A DNA stretch of 64,000 nt, from positions 186,001-250,000 of the forward strand of contig JADJWL010000025.1 of the NCBI GenBank assembly GCA_016716385.1. The letters are read 5' to 3'. Source of the stretch: Bryobacterales bacterium (GTDB lineage: Bacteria > Acidobacteriota > Terriglobia > Bryobacterales > Bryobacteraceae). The first letter of the stretch is position 1; each line of letters starts with the position of its first letter. The notes under the pieces were generated by a model. That model was not told where the DNA came from. It was given only the letters and a program-made list of their open reading frames with translations, and did not search any database. Positions 34,382 to 44,178 of this stretch are shown one piece after another. A program made the translations under genes and the position numbers.

Positions 34382-34510
34382 ACCGCTTCATCTTATCGCC
34401 GATCTGTGAAGCAGCCGCATCCCCGGGCTGACGCTGGGGGCTATAGCGGATGCGGTTGACACGAAGCAGGCAAACCGCCGGAGCTTGTTGCACGGAACCG
34501 TCAACTGCTG

Positions 34511-34594
34511 ATGGTGCTCCGGCTGGCGCCGGTTCCTGGCACCGTCCCCTCGACGGTCAGCCGAGTGCTCAATGGCAGCAGCGACACCGCGTAG
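34511..34594 (+). pseudogene. Possible LacI-type regulator fragment
   Basis: A 27-codon frame reads ...PSTVSRVLNGSSDTA then stops. STVSRVLNGS equals the recognition helix and hinge start of LacI/GalR regulators. Nothing upstream or downstream continues the fold, so this looks like a relic or chance. It lies in the 219-base gap between the pyruvyl transferase-like gene and the carboxypeptidase-regulatory gene. Confidence 0.3.
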
Positions 34595-34600
34595 CGGTCT

Positions 34601-36130
34601 CTAGTCCAGATGCGTGATCCGTACGGCCTCCACCGTGACATTCTTCGTCTGCCTGGGGCCAAGATCCAATTCCAGCGCACGGCTTGCGTGTGCCGCAATC
34701 CATTCCGGACTGGGGCTTGCGTTGCTCGGAAGCTCTCGTGTGAACGCCAGCAGCCGGTAGCGGCCGGGAGGGAAGCCAGTAATCTGAAACTCGCCTTCGA
34801 AGTTGGCGCGGGTGCTCAGGAACTGGTTCGGCGGGAAGGTAGCCTGAAGGTCGTGTGCCGCCAGCAGGACGACGGTCTCACCAACGGCTTCCCCTTCCCG
34901 CCGTTCGACGCGGCCGAGAACTGTGGGACCATCCGCCTCCAGCACGATGCGCAGTTCACTGCCATCGGGTTGGAACGGCTGACTCCAGGCATCCCGGTTC
35001 GCGAACTTCGCTTCCCGTACGTACATGCCGCCCGCCAGTCCGGAAACGGAAAGCCAGTACTCGCGGGCAGCGGCGGCGGGGATGAAGAAGGTCCCATCCA
35101 GATCGATCCTGGCCTGCAACGATTCTCCAAACGTACCCCTAAGACTGACGCCTTGCAGTGAGAGTCTTAAGGCCGGCGGCAGTCTCTCATCCGTCTGGAT
35201 GACGCCGCGCACCGGCCCCGGAGGCTGGAGTGGAATTGGCGGTGCCCGGACGGCGCGGTCGAGAACCGCGACGGGACCCGAGGAGCCGGAGAGAGGCCCG
35301 CCATCTCCGCTGGCAGTCGCATGGACTTGATACGTTCCCTCCGGCAGCCCGCAGAATTCGAACTCCCCGGTGGGCTCGATCGGAGCGCTGCCCAACGGAG
35401 CGCCGGTCTCGGCATCCGCGTCGTAGAGCCGGATCGTCCCATTGGCAGAGCCAGGAACCTCCGCGACTTGACCGCTCAGGCAGGTGGAGGGCGTGCGCAA
35501 CAGCGCGATGTCGACAGGTTCACGCTTTTCGCCCGGCGCGATCAGGAGGGGCGTCGCGCCCGGCCGAGTGGGCGATCCGGCGAAGTAGGTACGCGCCTCA
35601 ACCTCGCCTTCCAAGAAGCCCGGCAAGACGCGCGGCTGCGCGACTAGCGTGTAGCGGCCAGGGAGCAAGCGCCTGATGCGGTAGACCCCGCTGTCGTCCG
35701 TGAGGGCGCCGTGGAAACTGACGATGCCTGGCCGGGACCCGACATACCCGAACCGCACCGCGGTCACCGAGACGCCGGCAACAGGCTCGCCCCGGCTGTC
35801 GAGCACCCGGCCCGCGATCTCGGACTCCGGGTACATCGCCAGCCGCACGACCGCCTTGGCATCTTTCGGTGTCAGACGCACCGGGTTACTGGCGCGGTTG
35901 TAGCCGGGAACCCCGAAGGTAGCCACGGGATAGACACCCATGGGTAGATCCGTGAAGGACGCGCGTCCGTCCTCGCCGGTCTTTCCGGACACCGCTTTCG
36001 CCGGGCCGTTCAGGTAGATCGGAGCTCCGGCAACCGGTTGGCCCGTAAGCGCATCCACCGAGCGGACCTCGATCGAGCCGGATTCGACAGCGGCTTGAGC
36101 AAGCAGCAAGGCCAGGGCGGCAAGTGGCAT
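34601..36130 (-). CDS. Secreted carboxypeptidase-regulatory-like domain protein
   Basis: A 509-residue exported protein, signal peptide MPLAALALLLAQAAVESG. It is built of repeated beta-sandwich domains of the CarboxypepD_reg type: GQPVAGAPIYLNGPAKAVSG, LTPKDAKAVVRLAMYPESEI (with AGRVLDSRGEPVAGVSVTA) and FQITGFPPGRYRLLAFTREL. This acidobacterial family is of unknown function, presumably cell-surface adhesion or binding. No catalytic residues seen. It stands between the pyruvyl transferase-like and phosphoesterase genes on the same strand. Confidence 0.82.
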   Translation of the reverse strand: MPLAALALLLAQAAVESGSIEVRSVDALTGQPVAGAPIYLNGPAKAVSGKTGEDGRASFTDLPMGVYPVATFGVPGYNRASNPVRLTPKDAKAVVRLAMYPESEIAGRVLDSRGEPVAGVSVTAVRFGYVGSRPGIVSFHGALTDDSGVYRIRRLLPGRYTLVAQPRVLPGFLEGEVEARTYFAGSPTRPGATPLLIAPGEKREPVDIALLRTPSTCLSGQVAEVPGSANGTIRLYDADAETGAPLGSAPIEPTGEFEFCGLPEGTYQVHATASGDGGPLSGSSGPVAVLDRAVRAPPIPLQPPGPVRGVIQTDERLPPALRLSLQGVSLRGTFGESLQARIDLDGTFFIPAAAAREYWLSVSGLAGGMYVREAKFANRDAWSQPFQPDGSELRIVLEADGPTVLGRVERREGEAVGETVVLLAAHDLQATFPPNQFLSTRANFEGEFQITGFPPGRYRLLAFTRELPSNASPSPEWIAAHASRALELDLGPRQTKNVTVEAVRITHLD

Positions 36131-36322
36131 CGTGTAACCATTAGACGCCGTATTCGCCTGGATGTTCCCGGTGGTCTCACGCAGATTGGCGCGATTCCGC
36201 GGCGATTCTACTTCGGTCGTGGATTCGAGAAACGTGCTGTGGGCAGGCAGCCCTGGTGGCCGGACACGGTACTCGAGTTCGTCCGCGCCCGCAAGAGTAG
36301 GTAGCCTGGCGGATGATCCTTG

Positions 36323-38680
36323 TCACTCCTCGCCGCGGGATTCGAGAAAGGCGCTCCGCGTCGGGGGCGGAGGCTCTGTCCCCTTAATCGCCAGCCAGAG
36401 GATTTCGTTCATTTCGTCGTCGTCGATCAGATCCGGCTCGCTGAAGTCCATCGCCAGACTGCGCGCCGCGGTCGCGGACGCCTCCGGGTTCTTCTCCGTC
36501 AGCGAGACACGCGGAGCCTCCGCCTCGTAGGGACGCAGGTCCGGCCTGGACTGCCACGCGGCCAGGATCGGCGGCGCGGTGGCGTCGTAATGCGTCAACG
36601 GCGGCGTGCCAAGAATCATGCCGATCGTGCGCAGCATGGAAGTCGTGTTGTAGAAGTTCGAGTCGACGAAGCCGCGGCGCGTATACGGACTGATCACATA
36701 AGCGGGCGCACGGTGGGAATCGACGTGATCCGGGCCGTTCTGCGCGTCGTCCTCCAGGACGAAGATCGCCGTTTTCGGCCAGAAACGCGATTTCGAAACC
36801 CCCTCGACGATCTGTCCGAATGCCGCGTCGTTGTCCGCCATCGACGAGAACGGCGTGAGCTTGCCGGGTGCGGTGCCCCAGGTGTGGTCATTCGGCAGCA
36901 CCATCACGATCAGCCGAGGGAGCGAGCCTTCTTTCTCGAAACGGGCCAGTTCCTCGAGAAAGATTCTCGCGCGCTCCACGTCGGGGAAGGCGGGATCGTA
37001 GCCGGCGTACTTGGGATTCGTATAGGGCAGAATCGCCGGATCGCTGATCGAGGCGACGAGGTCATCGCCGGGTTGGGCGCCCGGCTTGTTGCGCACAAAA
37101 AATCCGTAGTTGCGGAAGGGGAGATTCGCCTTTAGCGCCTGGGTCCAAAGATACCCGCCGGGAGGCCGGCGGGTCGGGTCTTCAACGCTGCCGGCGGAAT
37201 CGCCCTGCGGCTTCGCGCGACCCGCATAGCTGGCGGGCCAGCCCTTCATGATGAAGTGCGGCGTGATGGCGGCGGACGTCCAATACCAGCCTTCGGCGCT
37301 CACGTCGGCATTTACGTAGAAATTGTCGAACAGCGCGAACTCGCGCGCCAGCTTGTGATGGTTCGGGGTGATCTTCTCCGGAAACAGGCAAAGACTCGGG
37401 TCGCCGTTGCCCTTCTCCAGGTCGCCCAACACCTGGTCGTAGGTACGGTTCTCCTTCATGATGAAGATCACGTGTTCGATCTGCTTCGGCAGCTTGGCTG
37501 CGCGAGGCAGTTTCGGTGTGGGCATGACCTTGTAGACCGCTTCTGTGTGCCGCTTCACGGCAGCAGCATCGAGACCACGAATCACTTGCGCTGAGCCGAG
37601 TTGCAGGAGCGGTATGTACTCGATTTCCGAAGGCGGCTGCGGCGTCATGCGCCGGTGCACCGTCGGATTCGGACCGCGCGGGTTCGGGTACGAGCGGTTG
37701 CCCTTCCCGTTGAGCACCAGCAACCCGGCGTCCGGCAGCGGGAGTGCGAACGTGGGATACCAGCCCGTGGGCAGGAAGCCGGCGGCGCGTGCCTCGGGTC
37801 CGGAGAGATCGAGAACTGCGACCGCGTTGGCGTCGGAGCAGGCCACGTAGATACGCTGGCTCACCGGGTCGTGCGTGAGCGTGTTGGGAGTCATGCCCAC
37901 GGGCCAGTTAGGGGCGGGCGCGAGGTTGATCCGCCGGAGGGGCTTCGGTGCGCGCGGATTGCCGACGTCGAGGATGTCCACGAAGTTGCTGTTGGCGGCG
38001 GCCACGTACAGACGGCCTCCGGCAAACAGAAGGTCCGACGGGCCTGCTGAGACCGGGATGGTCGTCACCCTCGCACCGTCTTCGATCGAGAACACAGCGA
38101 GTTCGTCCGCACCGAGCGTGGCGACGTAGAGCAGACCTTGGTGCACGAGCGCCCGCGTCGGACGCGCAGGGGTCGCGATGCGGCGAAGCAGCGTGCCCCG
38201 CTTGCGGTCGAGGACGGCAATCGAATCCTGCAGGGTTTCCACAACGAACAGGCGCCGCCGGTCGATGGCCGTCGCGGTGGCGTAACTGCGCGGATATTCG
38301 CCGCCAGGCCACGACAAGGAAGCGCTCGATTCGCGGGTCAGCACGCCGTCGCGCAACGACGCGACGATCACAGCAGAGTCATGGCCGGTTGGCACGTAGG
38401 CGCGGGCCTCGGCCGCATCCCAGGAGAACTGAAATCCGGCATCGGGCAGAACCAGCGTGCTGACGGTCCGGCGGCTGGCGAGATCGATCAGGCTGAGCGA
38501 CGGCGGATGATACCCGGAATGCAGCACCAGGGCCTGCCGACCGCCCTCGATCACGTGGGCATACACGGGCGACGTGCTGACGGAGAACGACTCACCGGCC
38601 GGCGACACGCGCCAGCCTGTGGGAAGCCGATCCTGCGCCGCGATGGGCAGAAGGCAACAAAGCAGTAGAAGAGCCCGCAT
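36323..38680 (-). CDS. Secreted YVTN-propeller plus phosphoesterase
   Basis: A 785-residue protein, signal peptide MRALLLLCCLLPIAAQ. Residues of about 30-370 form a YVTN/NHL-type propeller (VDILDVGNPRAPKPLRRI, IYVACSDANAVAVLDLSG). The C-terminal 400 residues belong to the phosphoesterase/phospholipase-C family: IFIMKENRTYDQVLGDLEKG, FDNFYVNADVSAEGWYW and VLEDDAQNGPDHVDSHRAPA, which carry the metal ligands. It starts 7 bases after the TonB receptor stop, so it is likely cotranscribed. A role in phosphate release from imported or surface esters is inferred. Confidence 0.85.
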   Translation of the reverse strand: MRALLLLCCLLPIAAQDRLPTGWRVSPAGESFSVSTSPVYAHVIEGGRQALVLHSGYHPPSLSLIDLASRRTVSTLVLPDAGFQFSWDAAEARAYVPTGHDSAVIVASLRDGVLTRESSASLSWPGGEYPRSYATATAIDRRRLFVVETLQDSIAVLDRKRGTLLRRIATPARPTRALVHQGLLYVATLGADELAVFSIEDGARVTTIPVSAGPSDLLFAGGRLYVAAANSNFVDILDVGNPRAPKPLRRINLAPAPNWPVGMTPNTLTHDPVSQRIYVACSDANAVAVLDLSGPEARAAGFLPTGWYPTFALPLPDAGLLVLNGKGNRSYPNPRGPNPTVHRRMTPQPPSEIEYIPLLQLGSAQVIRGLDAAAVKRHTEAVYKVMPTPKLPRAAKLPKQIEHVIFIMKENRTYDQVLGDLEKGNGDPSLCLFPEKITPNHHKLAREFALFDNFYVNADVSAEGWYWTSAAITPHFIMKGWPASYAGRAKPQGDSAGSVEDPTRRPPGGYLWTQALKANLPFRNYGFFVRNKPGAQPGDDLVASISDPAILPYTNPKYAGYDPAFPDVERARIFLEELARFEKEGSLPRLIVMVLPNDHTWGTAPGKLTPFSSMADNDAAFGQIVEGVSKSRFWPKTAIFVLEDDAQNGPDHVDSHRAPAYVISPYTRRGFVDSNFYNTTSMLRTIGMILGTPPLTHYDATAPPILAAWQSRPDLRPYEAEAPRVSLTEKNPEASATAARSLAMDFSEPDLIDDDEMNEILWLAIKGTEPPPPTRSAFLESRGEE

Positions 38681-38687
38681 CGACCCT

Positions 38688-41600
38688 CTAAAAAGCGTAG
38701 CGGATCCCAAGCTGGATGATCCGGGCGGACCTCTGGCTCGTGATGCGGCCGAAGTTCGGATTGGTCAGGTCCGTGATGGGCGCGTTCAACTGGGTCCGGT
38801 TCGGAGCGTTGAACCAGTCCGTGCGGAACTCGATGAACTGGCGCTCGCCGATGAAGTTGCGCTTCGAGATCGAGATGTCCTCGTTGGAGAAGCCGAACGC
38901 ACGCACGGATGGCAGGAAGGGTCCGAGATTGCCGAAGGTGAAGGGCGCCGGCACGGCGAAGGCGGCGCGGTTGAGCATGACGTCACCGGTTTCGCCGGTG
39001 AGCCCGTTCAGTGGCCGGAAGCTGCTATGGCTGTTCGAGACGAAGGGATCGGCTCCGGCGACCCGGTCGGGCCGGAGTTGTCCGTTGAACAGCGGCAACC
39101 CATTCGGCACGGTGATGCGAAGCGGAACACCGGCCTCGTAGGTAAAGATCCCGGATACAGCGAAGCCGCCGAATACGTGCGCCGCCCATCCAGACGACAG
39201 CATCGCCTTACCGCGTCCGAACGGCAATTCGTAGGCTACCGAAGCGATGAACCGCTGCGGCTGGTCGATGTTGGTGATCGAGCGCTCGGCGCGCCGGTTG
39301 TATGCATCCTGAAGGGTCGTCGTGCCGCCCGCCTGCATGTCGGCGTCGGCGATGAACTTGGAAAACGTGTAGGAGCCGAGCAGCGCCAGACCGCTGGAAA
39401 AACGCTGTTCGAACTTCAGGAGCAGCGCGTGGTAGTTGGAATTGCCCGTCGGACCGTCCACCCCAGTGATGCCCTGAAACTGCGGGAACGGGCGCAACGC
39501 CTGCGCCAGTGTTCCCTGGAAACCGGGGAACGGTGCGCTGAAGCCGGCCCCCGCTACGGCGGAGGAGTTGATGTTCTGGCGCAACAGATCACCCAGTCCG
39601 AGGTAGCGCGGGTCCACCTGGTTGAGTTGGTTCAGCGGGTTGTTCGGAATGTGGCGGCCCTGCGTCGACACCCAGCCTGCCTCGAACAGGGCGGTGCGGA
39701 CGCGCTGCTGGATGCTGAACTGGAACTGGTGCGTGCGGGCGAGGCGGCCCGCGCCGGTGTCGGCATCTGGATCGCGATAGCTCGCGGCGCGGCCATTGAC
39801 GAGCGTCGGCGAGATGAACGGCGGCTTGACGGCGACGCCGTCCGGCCAGCCGCCGTCGATGAAGAAGGCCGGCGTGACTCCGCCGTCCAGGCTGGATAAC
39901 GTAATGTTCGAACTGAAGCCTTCGACCGTGACATTGGGCAGGCGGCGCGGCGCGTAGAAGACTCCGGCGCCGGCCCGGATGACCATCGAGGGGGTGAGTT
40001 GGTAGGCGAGTCCGAGGCGGGGCCCGAGGCCGCCCATGTAATTCGAGATCGGGCGCAGGGAGCCTGAGCGTCCCGAACCATTGCCGGAGAACACCATGAT
40101 GCCGGGCAGTCCGCCCGCCGCGGGATTCGGCTGTGTCAGATCCAGATTGGACTCATTGCCGTCCCGGTCATACCAAGGCTGCTGGAACTCGTACCGCAAG
40201 CCATAGTTCAGTGTCAGACGCGAGGTCACCTTCCAGTCGTCCTGCGCATAGAAGCCCCAAGCATTGGAACGACCCAGGATCGGCAGGCCAAACTGCATGT
40301 TGGCCACGTTGGGCGCGCCCAGCAGCATGCTGGCGAACGCGTGTCCCGTGCCCGCCGTACCTGGCTGGCTTGTCGTGAACGGCGAGAACGTGTAGGTGCC
40401 GTTCTGATTGCCGAGGGTCTGGGTGTTGTCCTCCATCCGGTCGAAGCGGAACCCGAACTTCCAGTTGTGCCGGCCTACTGTGTAGCTGAGCGCGTTTTGC
40501 ACATTGATGGTGTCCGCGCCAACGGTGCGGTCCACGTTCTCACCGATGGCCGCCAGCCCCTGACCCTGGAAGCGAACCGCCGGGAAGCCGGACCCGAACG
40601 CCCCCGGTACCTGGTAGGCGATGTGCGGGGTCTGCAAGAAGAGGCTGAACCAGTTGGTCCAGCCGACGGTCACCCGGTTCAGCAGGTTGGGCTTGAGGAT
40701 CGCGTCGTAGCTCAGGTTGACGTGCGGCGAGTACGGCTTGTCGAAAAAGCCCTCCAGCCGCTCCTCCCAAGGGCCATTGAAGTTGTTGCGCTCGTTCCAA
40801 CTCGGCCGTCCGATCAGCGTCGCCTGGTGCCGGTCATTGAACCGGTGGTCGATCTTGATCAGCATCACCTTCATGTTTTCGATGTTGCGCTGGCTGCCGA
40901 TGATGTTGCTGGCGGCGGTGGGCAGGTTGGGGGCGGGAATCACGTCCAGCATGGCGCGGCCGAAACTGGAGAAACGCGCCGCGGGAATCCGGTTGCCGGG
41001 GAACTGGGTGCGGGTGGCACCGGACAGCGGGTCGAAGACCGAGAGCCCGGTGGCGGAGAAGTCGCCCTCGCGCATCGCATTGGTCGCGATTGTCCGGGTG
41101 ACACCCTGGGGCTGGTTGATCCGCCGGAAGCCGGTGAAATCGAAGAAGAAGAACGTGCGGTCTTTGCCGTTGTACACGCCGGGCAGAAGCACCGGCCCTC
41201 CGAAGTTCACGGCACCCTCGCCCTGGCGGGTGATGTCGGCGATACGGGCGTTAAAGCGCCGCGAATCCAACACGTTGTTGCGCAACAGGAACTCGAGATT
41301 TCCGTGGTACTGGTTGGTGCCGGATTTCGTTGTCATGATGACGACACCGGACGATGTCCGCCCGTATTCAGCCGGTGGAACCGCCGTTTCCACGCGAAAT
41401 TCCGCGACGCTCGTCATCGACGGGCGCACGGAAAACGGTTCGTTCACCGCGCCACGATACGTATTAGTGACTCCATCGATCAGCACTTCCGAGGCATGCT
41501 GGCGTCCACCTGTGACGTGAACGTTGAAATTGTTCACGTTGCCGGAGACCCCGGGAACGAGACGAATAAAGCTCGTGACGTCGCGGTTGGTCCCGGCGAG

Positions 41601-42041
41601 CTGGAAGGGCACACGGTCGAGCAGACCGCGGTTCACCACCGTGCCGACCGAGGACGTCTCGGCCTGCAGCAGCGGCAGGTCCGCCGTCACGGAGACGGTT
41701 TCGGTGGTGGCGCCGATCTGTAGCGTCACGTTCACGCGCGTGGCGGCGGCGGTTTCCACGCGAACGTTGTCCAGGCGGAACACCTGGAATCCCGGCGCAG
41801 CCACTTCGAGATTGTACGAGCCGACGCGGACGCTCGGGAGCGTGAACGCCCCACCGCCAGTGGTTGAAACGAAGAGCTCTTCATTGGTTTCGCGGCTGCG
41901 GACGGTCACCGAGGCGCCGGGAACGACCGATCCGGCGGGATCGGCAACCAGGCCCGTGACTGACCCGCGCGCTCCCTGGGCCATCAAAGGGTTTGGTGAA
42001 AGGGATAGAACGAAAACAATAAGGACTAGAAATAATTTCAT
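38688..42041 (-). CDS. TonB-dependent receptor, Oar-like
   Basis: A 1,117-residue outer-membrane receptor. Signal peptide MKLFLVLIVFVLSLSPNPLM, then a CarboxypepD_reg domain (GSVTGLVADPAGSVVPGASV), a plug-like section (VETAVPPAEYGRTSSGVVIM) and a long beta-barrel ending in FGRITSQRSARIIQLGIRYA, with a terminal aromatic residue. This Oar-type receptor family is greatly expanded in Acidobacteriota. The gene is followed at once by the phosphoesterase gene. Ligand unknown. Confidence 0.9.
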   Translation of the reverse strand: MKLFLVLIVFVLSLSPNPLMAQGARGSVTGLVADPAGSVVPGASVTVRSRETNEELFVSTTGGGAFTLPSVRVGSYNLEVAAPGFQVFRLDNVRVETAAATRVNVTLQIGATTETVSVTADLPLLQAETSSVGTVVNRGLLDRVPFQLAGTNRDVTSFIRLVPGVSGNVNNFNVHVTGGRQHASEVLIDGVTNTYRGAVNEPFSVRPSMTSVAEFRVETAVPPAEYGRTSSGVVIMTTKSGTNQYHGNLEFLLRNNVLDSRRFNARIADITRQGEGAVNFGGPVLLPGVYNGKDRTFFFFDFTGFRRINQPQGVTRTIATNAMREGDFSATGLSVFDPLSGATRTQFPGNRIPAARFSSFGRAMLDVIPAPNLPTAASNIIGSQRNIENMKVMLIKIDHRFNDRHQATLIGRPSWNERNNFNGPWEERLEGFFDKPYSPHVNLSYDAILKPNLLNRVTVGWTNWFSLFLQTPHIAYQVPGAFGSGFPAVRFQGQGLAAIGENVDRTVGADTINVQNALSYTVGRHNWKFGFRFDRMEDNTQTLGNQNGTYTFSPFTTSQPGTAGTGHAFASMLLGAPNVANMQFGLPILGRSNAWGFYAQDDWKVTSRLTLNYGLRYEFQQPWYDRDGNESNLDLTQPNPAAGGLPGIMVFSGNGSGRSGSLRPISNYMGGLGPRLGLAYQLTPSMVIRAGAGVFYAPRRLPNVTVEGFSSNITLSSLDGGVTPAFFIDGGWPDGVAVKPPFISPTLVNGRAASYRDPDADTGAGRLARTHQFQFSIQQRVRTALFEAGWVSTQGRHIPNNPLNQLNQVDPRYLGLGDLLRQNINSSAVAGAGFSAPFPGFQGTLAQALRPFPQFQGITGVDGPTGNSNYHALLLKFEQRFSSGLALLGSYTFSKFIADADMQAGGTTTLQDAYNRRAERSITNIDQPQRFIASVAYELPFGRGKAMLSSGWAAHVFGGFAVSGIFTYEAGVPLRITVPNGLPLFNGQLRPDRVAGADPFVSNSHSSFRPLNGLTGETGDVMLNRAAFAVPAPFTFGNLGPFLPSVRAFGFSNEDISISKRNFIGERQFIEFRTDWFNAPNRTQLNAPITDLTNPNFGRITSQRSARIIQLGIRYAF

Positions 42042-42342
42042 TGTGATGACAACCGGAGAGTGGATATCGAGCTTCAGAATATTTTTACGGTAGCGGGTGA
42101 ATGTTTCGAGAAAATGAACAATCGAATGAATATTCCGTTACCGGTATCAGGGCACCCGCTGGAGAGAGAGGGGGGCGGAATCTGCACCGGCACGCAGATG
42201 GATTCCGTCGTAAGATCATGCCGGGCCTGACGCCGTCGCCAACTTCCTGACGGCCGTGGCTCAGGCGCCGCTATTGCCAGCACGGAGCCTCGGTGAACTG
42301 GAAGTGTGAGCGGCCGGTTCCGTCCGTCTTGCCGGAACTCCC
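42042..42342. other. 301-base intergenic stretch, no gene seen
   Basis: No supportable ORF or RNA gene is seen here. It holds the leader of the TonB receptor on the minus strand, with an AT-rich stretch at about 42079-42140 that could contain its promoter, and the 3' region of the unknown secreted gene. No clear -35/-10 pair or T-tract terminator was found. Confidence 0.5.
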
Positions 42343-44178
42343 TTACGGCGGCGGCGGGCCCACCGAGTTGCCGACAAACTGCCCCTCCTGCGGAGGCTTG
42401 TTGTTGGCGTTCGACAGCAACCCGCCATCCACCTGGACGCTCCAATAGAACTGCCCTTCGGCCTCGGACACCTGGACCGTGGCCAGGTGGACTTCGTCGT
42501 CCTTGCTCCAGGTTCCGAAGCCGGTGAAGCTGATGGTGTCATAGCTGCCCGCAGGCAGCGTGGACTGCCTGGAGTTGAAGCAGTTGACGTACCCGAGCGT
42601 CTCCATGCGGAACGTTCCGCCCCGGGCGGCGCTCGCGCCGTTGGTGTACTCGAACGACGCCGGTCCGTCTCCCGCGCACGGTATGGAGAACCCCAGCGAC
42701 ACCGTGTCGCCGAACGATGACCTCAACCCCGTGTACTGTCCCGAGCGCACACTGGCCGGGGTGCCACCGGGGCGGTAGGCTTCGAAGTTGAGAAAGGGAT
42801 TCAGTTCGCCTTCCGGACCCGCCCGCCATCCACGCGCGGGGTTGTAGTCGGGTTCCGGAAAGATGAACGTGCTGAAGTCGAGGAACACGTCGGCGTTCAT
42901 GCGGAAATAGGTGCCGCCGTTGGGGGCGCGCTCGAAACGCGCCGGACCGCGCCAGCGGAACGAGTCCGGCGGGACACGCCCGCCGTTCAGCGCGAGAATC
43001 GTGAACAGCAGATCCTGCGCCGGAAACCCGCGGTATACCAGGTCGCCGAGGAACCGTCCCGTGCGCAGGTCGACGATGCCGATCGAGGTGTCGAACGGGT
43101 CCGAGGAAAGAGCCACTTCTTTGGGCTCGTAGGTGAAGTTGGGGAACACCAGTCTTTCGTCGTGACCCAGCAGGCTGATGCCGAAACCCGGCAGAGGCGA
43201 TGGCGGAGGCTCGGCCAGCAGCGCGCCGGGCGGAAGCGCCCAGATAGAGACCGGGACCACGTCGCCGTACCGGCTGCCAAACTGCATCTCGAACCGCCCG
43301 GACAGGTGCGACCGTCCGACCGCATCCCCGCCCAAGTCGGGAATATCGAGGTGGAAGGCATCGCCGAGGCTCGTGTGGTATCCCATCGCCGCGAACTCGA
43401 CCGTGGTGTTCAGCGGAAGCTCGGGACAGGCGGGCGCGCAGGGTGGATCCTGGGAAGCCCTCGTGGTGAGACGCAGGCGGGGGCGGAGCGAAGATCCCGG
43501 TGCTTCGAAACCCACGGGATCGCCGCCGGCCGGAGCGCCAGGCAGAGGCATCCGCACCTTTTCGCCGCCCAGAAGATTGCCCGTTGGCACGAAGGTGCTG
43601 GCGAAGAGCGTGAGATCGAGCAAGCCGTCCGGCCGGTTCTCGAACTTGCCGATCGCAGTCCCATTGACGTAGGGGAACGTGATGGTTCCTGCGCGAAGAT
43701 TCGGGTTCAGCCGGCCCACCGCCTCCAAAAAAGAGTTGCGGATGCCGAGGTTAAGAACGAGATTGCTGATCTCTCCGGTGCGGAGATCCACCTCCCCCGT
43801 GGTGACCGTGTTCGATGTGGAGATCGCCGTGCCCCGGACCGGAAACCGGTAGAACTGAGGCGCCGTCATGACCACGTCCGCCCCGGACAGCGGAGACGGG
43901 AACTCGATGTCAAAGCGGGCGCGCCCGCGTACCGGGGGATAAAACGTCACGGTGACATCGCCGCGCAACTGGCTCAAGTACATCGCGTAGCCGCCAAAGA
44001 GCGTATTGCCGCAAAGCCCGAGGGGGTTATCCTTGTCCTCGGGACAATCCGCGAAGCGCACGGCGTCACCGAAGTAGCTTCCTTCCGGCTCGATGGGGAG
44101 GGTCTGCCGCAGACCCTCGGGCAGCTGGATCTGGGCCGGGAGCGACGCGGCGGCGAGGAGCAGCGGCAGCAGCCTCAT
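42343..44178 (-). CDS. Unknown secreted protein with two related beta-rich halves
   Basis: A 611-residue protein, signal peptide MRLLPLLLAAASLPAQ, unidentified. Both halves have a VDLRTG motif (GEVDLRTGEISNLVLNLGIR and IGIVDLRTGRFLGDLVYRGF) inside beta-rich sequence, suggesting a duplicated domain. Cysteines CPEDKDNPLGLCG and CAPACPELP may form disulfides. The end is SVGPPPP. It is co-translated with the SGNH-like gene (ATGA overlap). No enzymatic motif was recognised; a surface or matrix protein is possible. Confidence 0.6.
   Translation of the reverse strand: MRLLPLLLAAASLPAQIQLPEGLRQTLPIEPEGSYFGDAVRFADCPEDKDNPLGLCGNTLFGGYAMYLSQLRGDVTVTFYPPVRGRARFDIEFPSPLSGADVVMTAPQFYRFPVRGTAISTSNTVTTGEVDLRTGEISNLVLNLGIRNSFLEAVGRLNPNLRAGTITFPYVNGTAIGKFENRPDGLLDLTLFASTFVPTGNLLGGEKVRMPLPGAPAGGDPVGFEAPGSSLRPRLRLTTRASQDPPCAPACPELPLNTTVEFAAMGYHTSLGDAFHLDIPDLGGDAVGRSHLSGRFEMQFGSRYGDVVPVSIWALPPGALLAEPPPSPLPGFGISLLGHDERLVFPNFTYEPKEVALSSDPFDTSIGIVDLRTGRFLGDLVYRGFPAQDLLFTILALNGGRVPPDSFRWRGPARFERAPNGGTYFRMNADVFLDFSTFIFPEPDYNPARGWRAGPEGELNPFLNFEAYRPGGTPASVRSGQYTGLRSSFGDTVSLGFSIPCAGDGPASFEYTNGASAARGGTFRMETLGYVNCFNSRQSTLPAGSYDTISFTGFGTWSKDDEVHLATVQVSEAEGQFYWSVQVDGGLLSNANNKPPQEGQFVGNSVGPPPP

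Noticed and set aside
36150..36304. Plus-strand frame reading RRIRLDVPGGLTQIGAIP, faintly like the start of REP-associated (RAYT) transposases.
   Set aside because: No HUH motif or catalytic Tyr follows, and the frame is mostly antisense to the carboxypeptidase-regulatory gene start; similarity is too weak.
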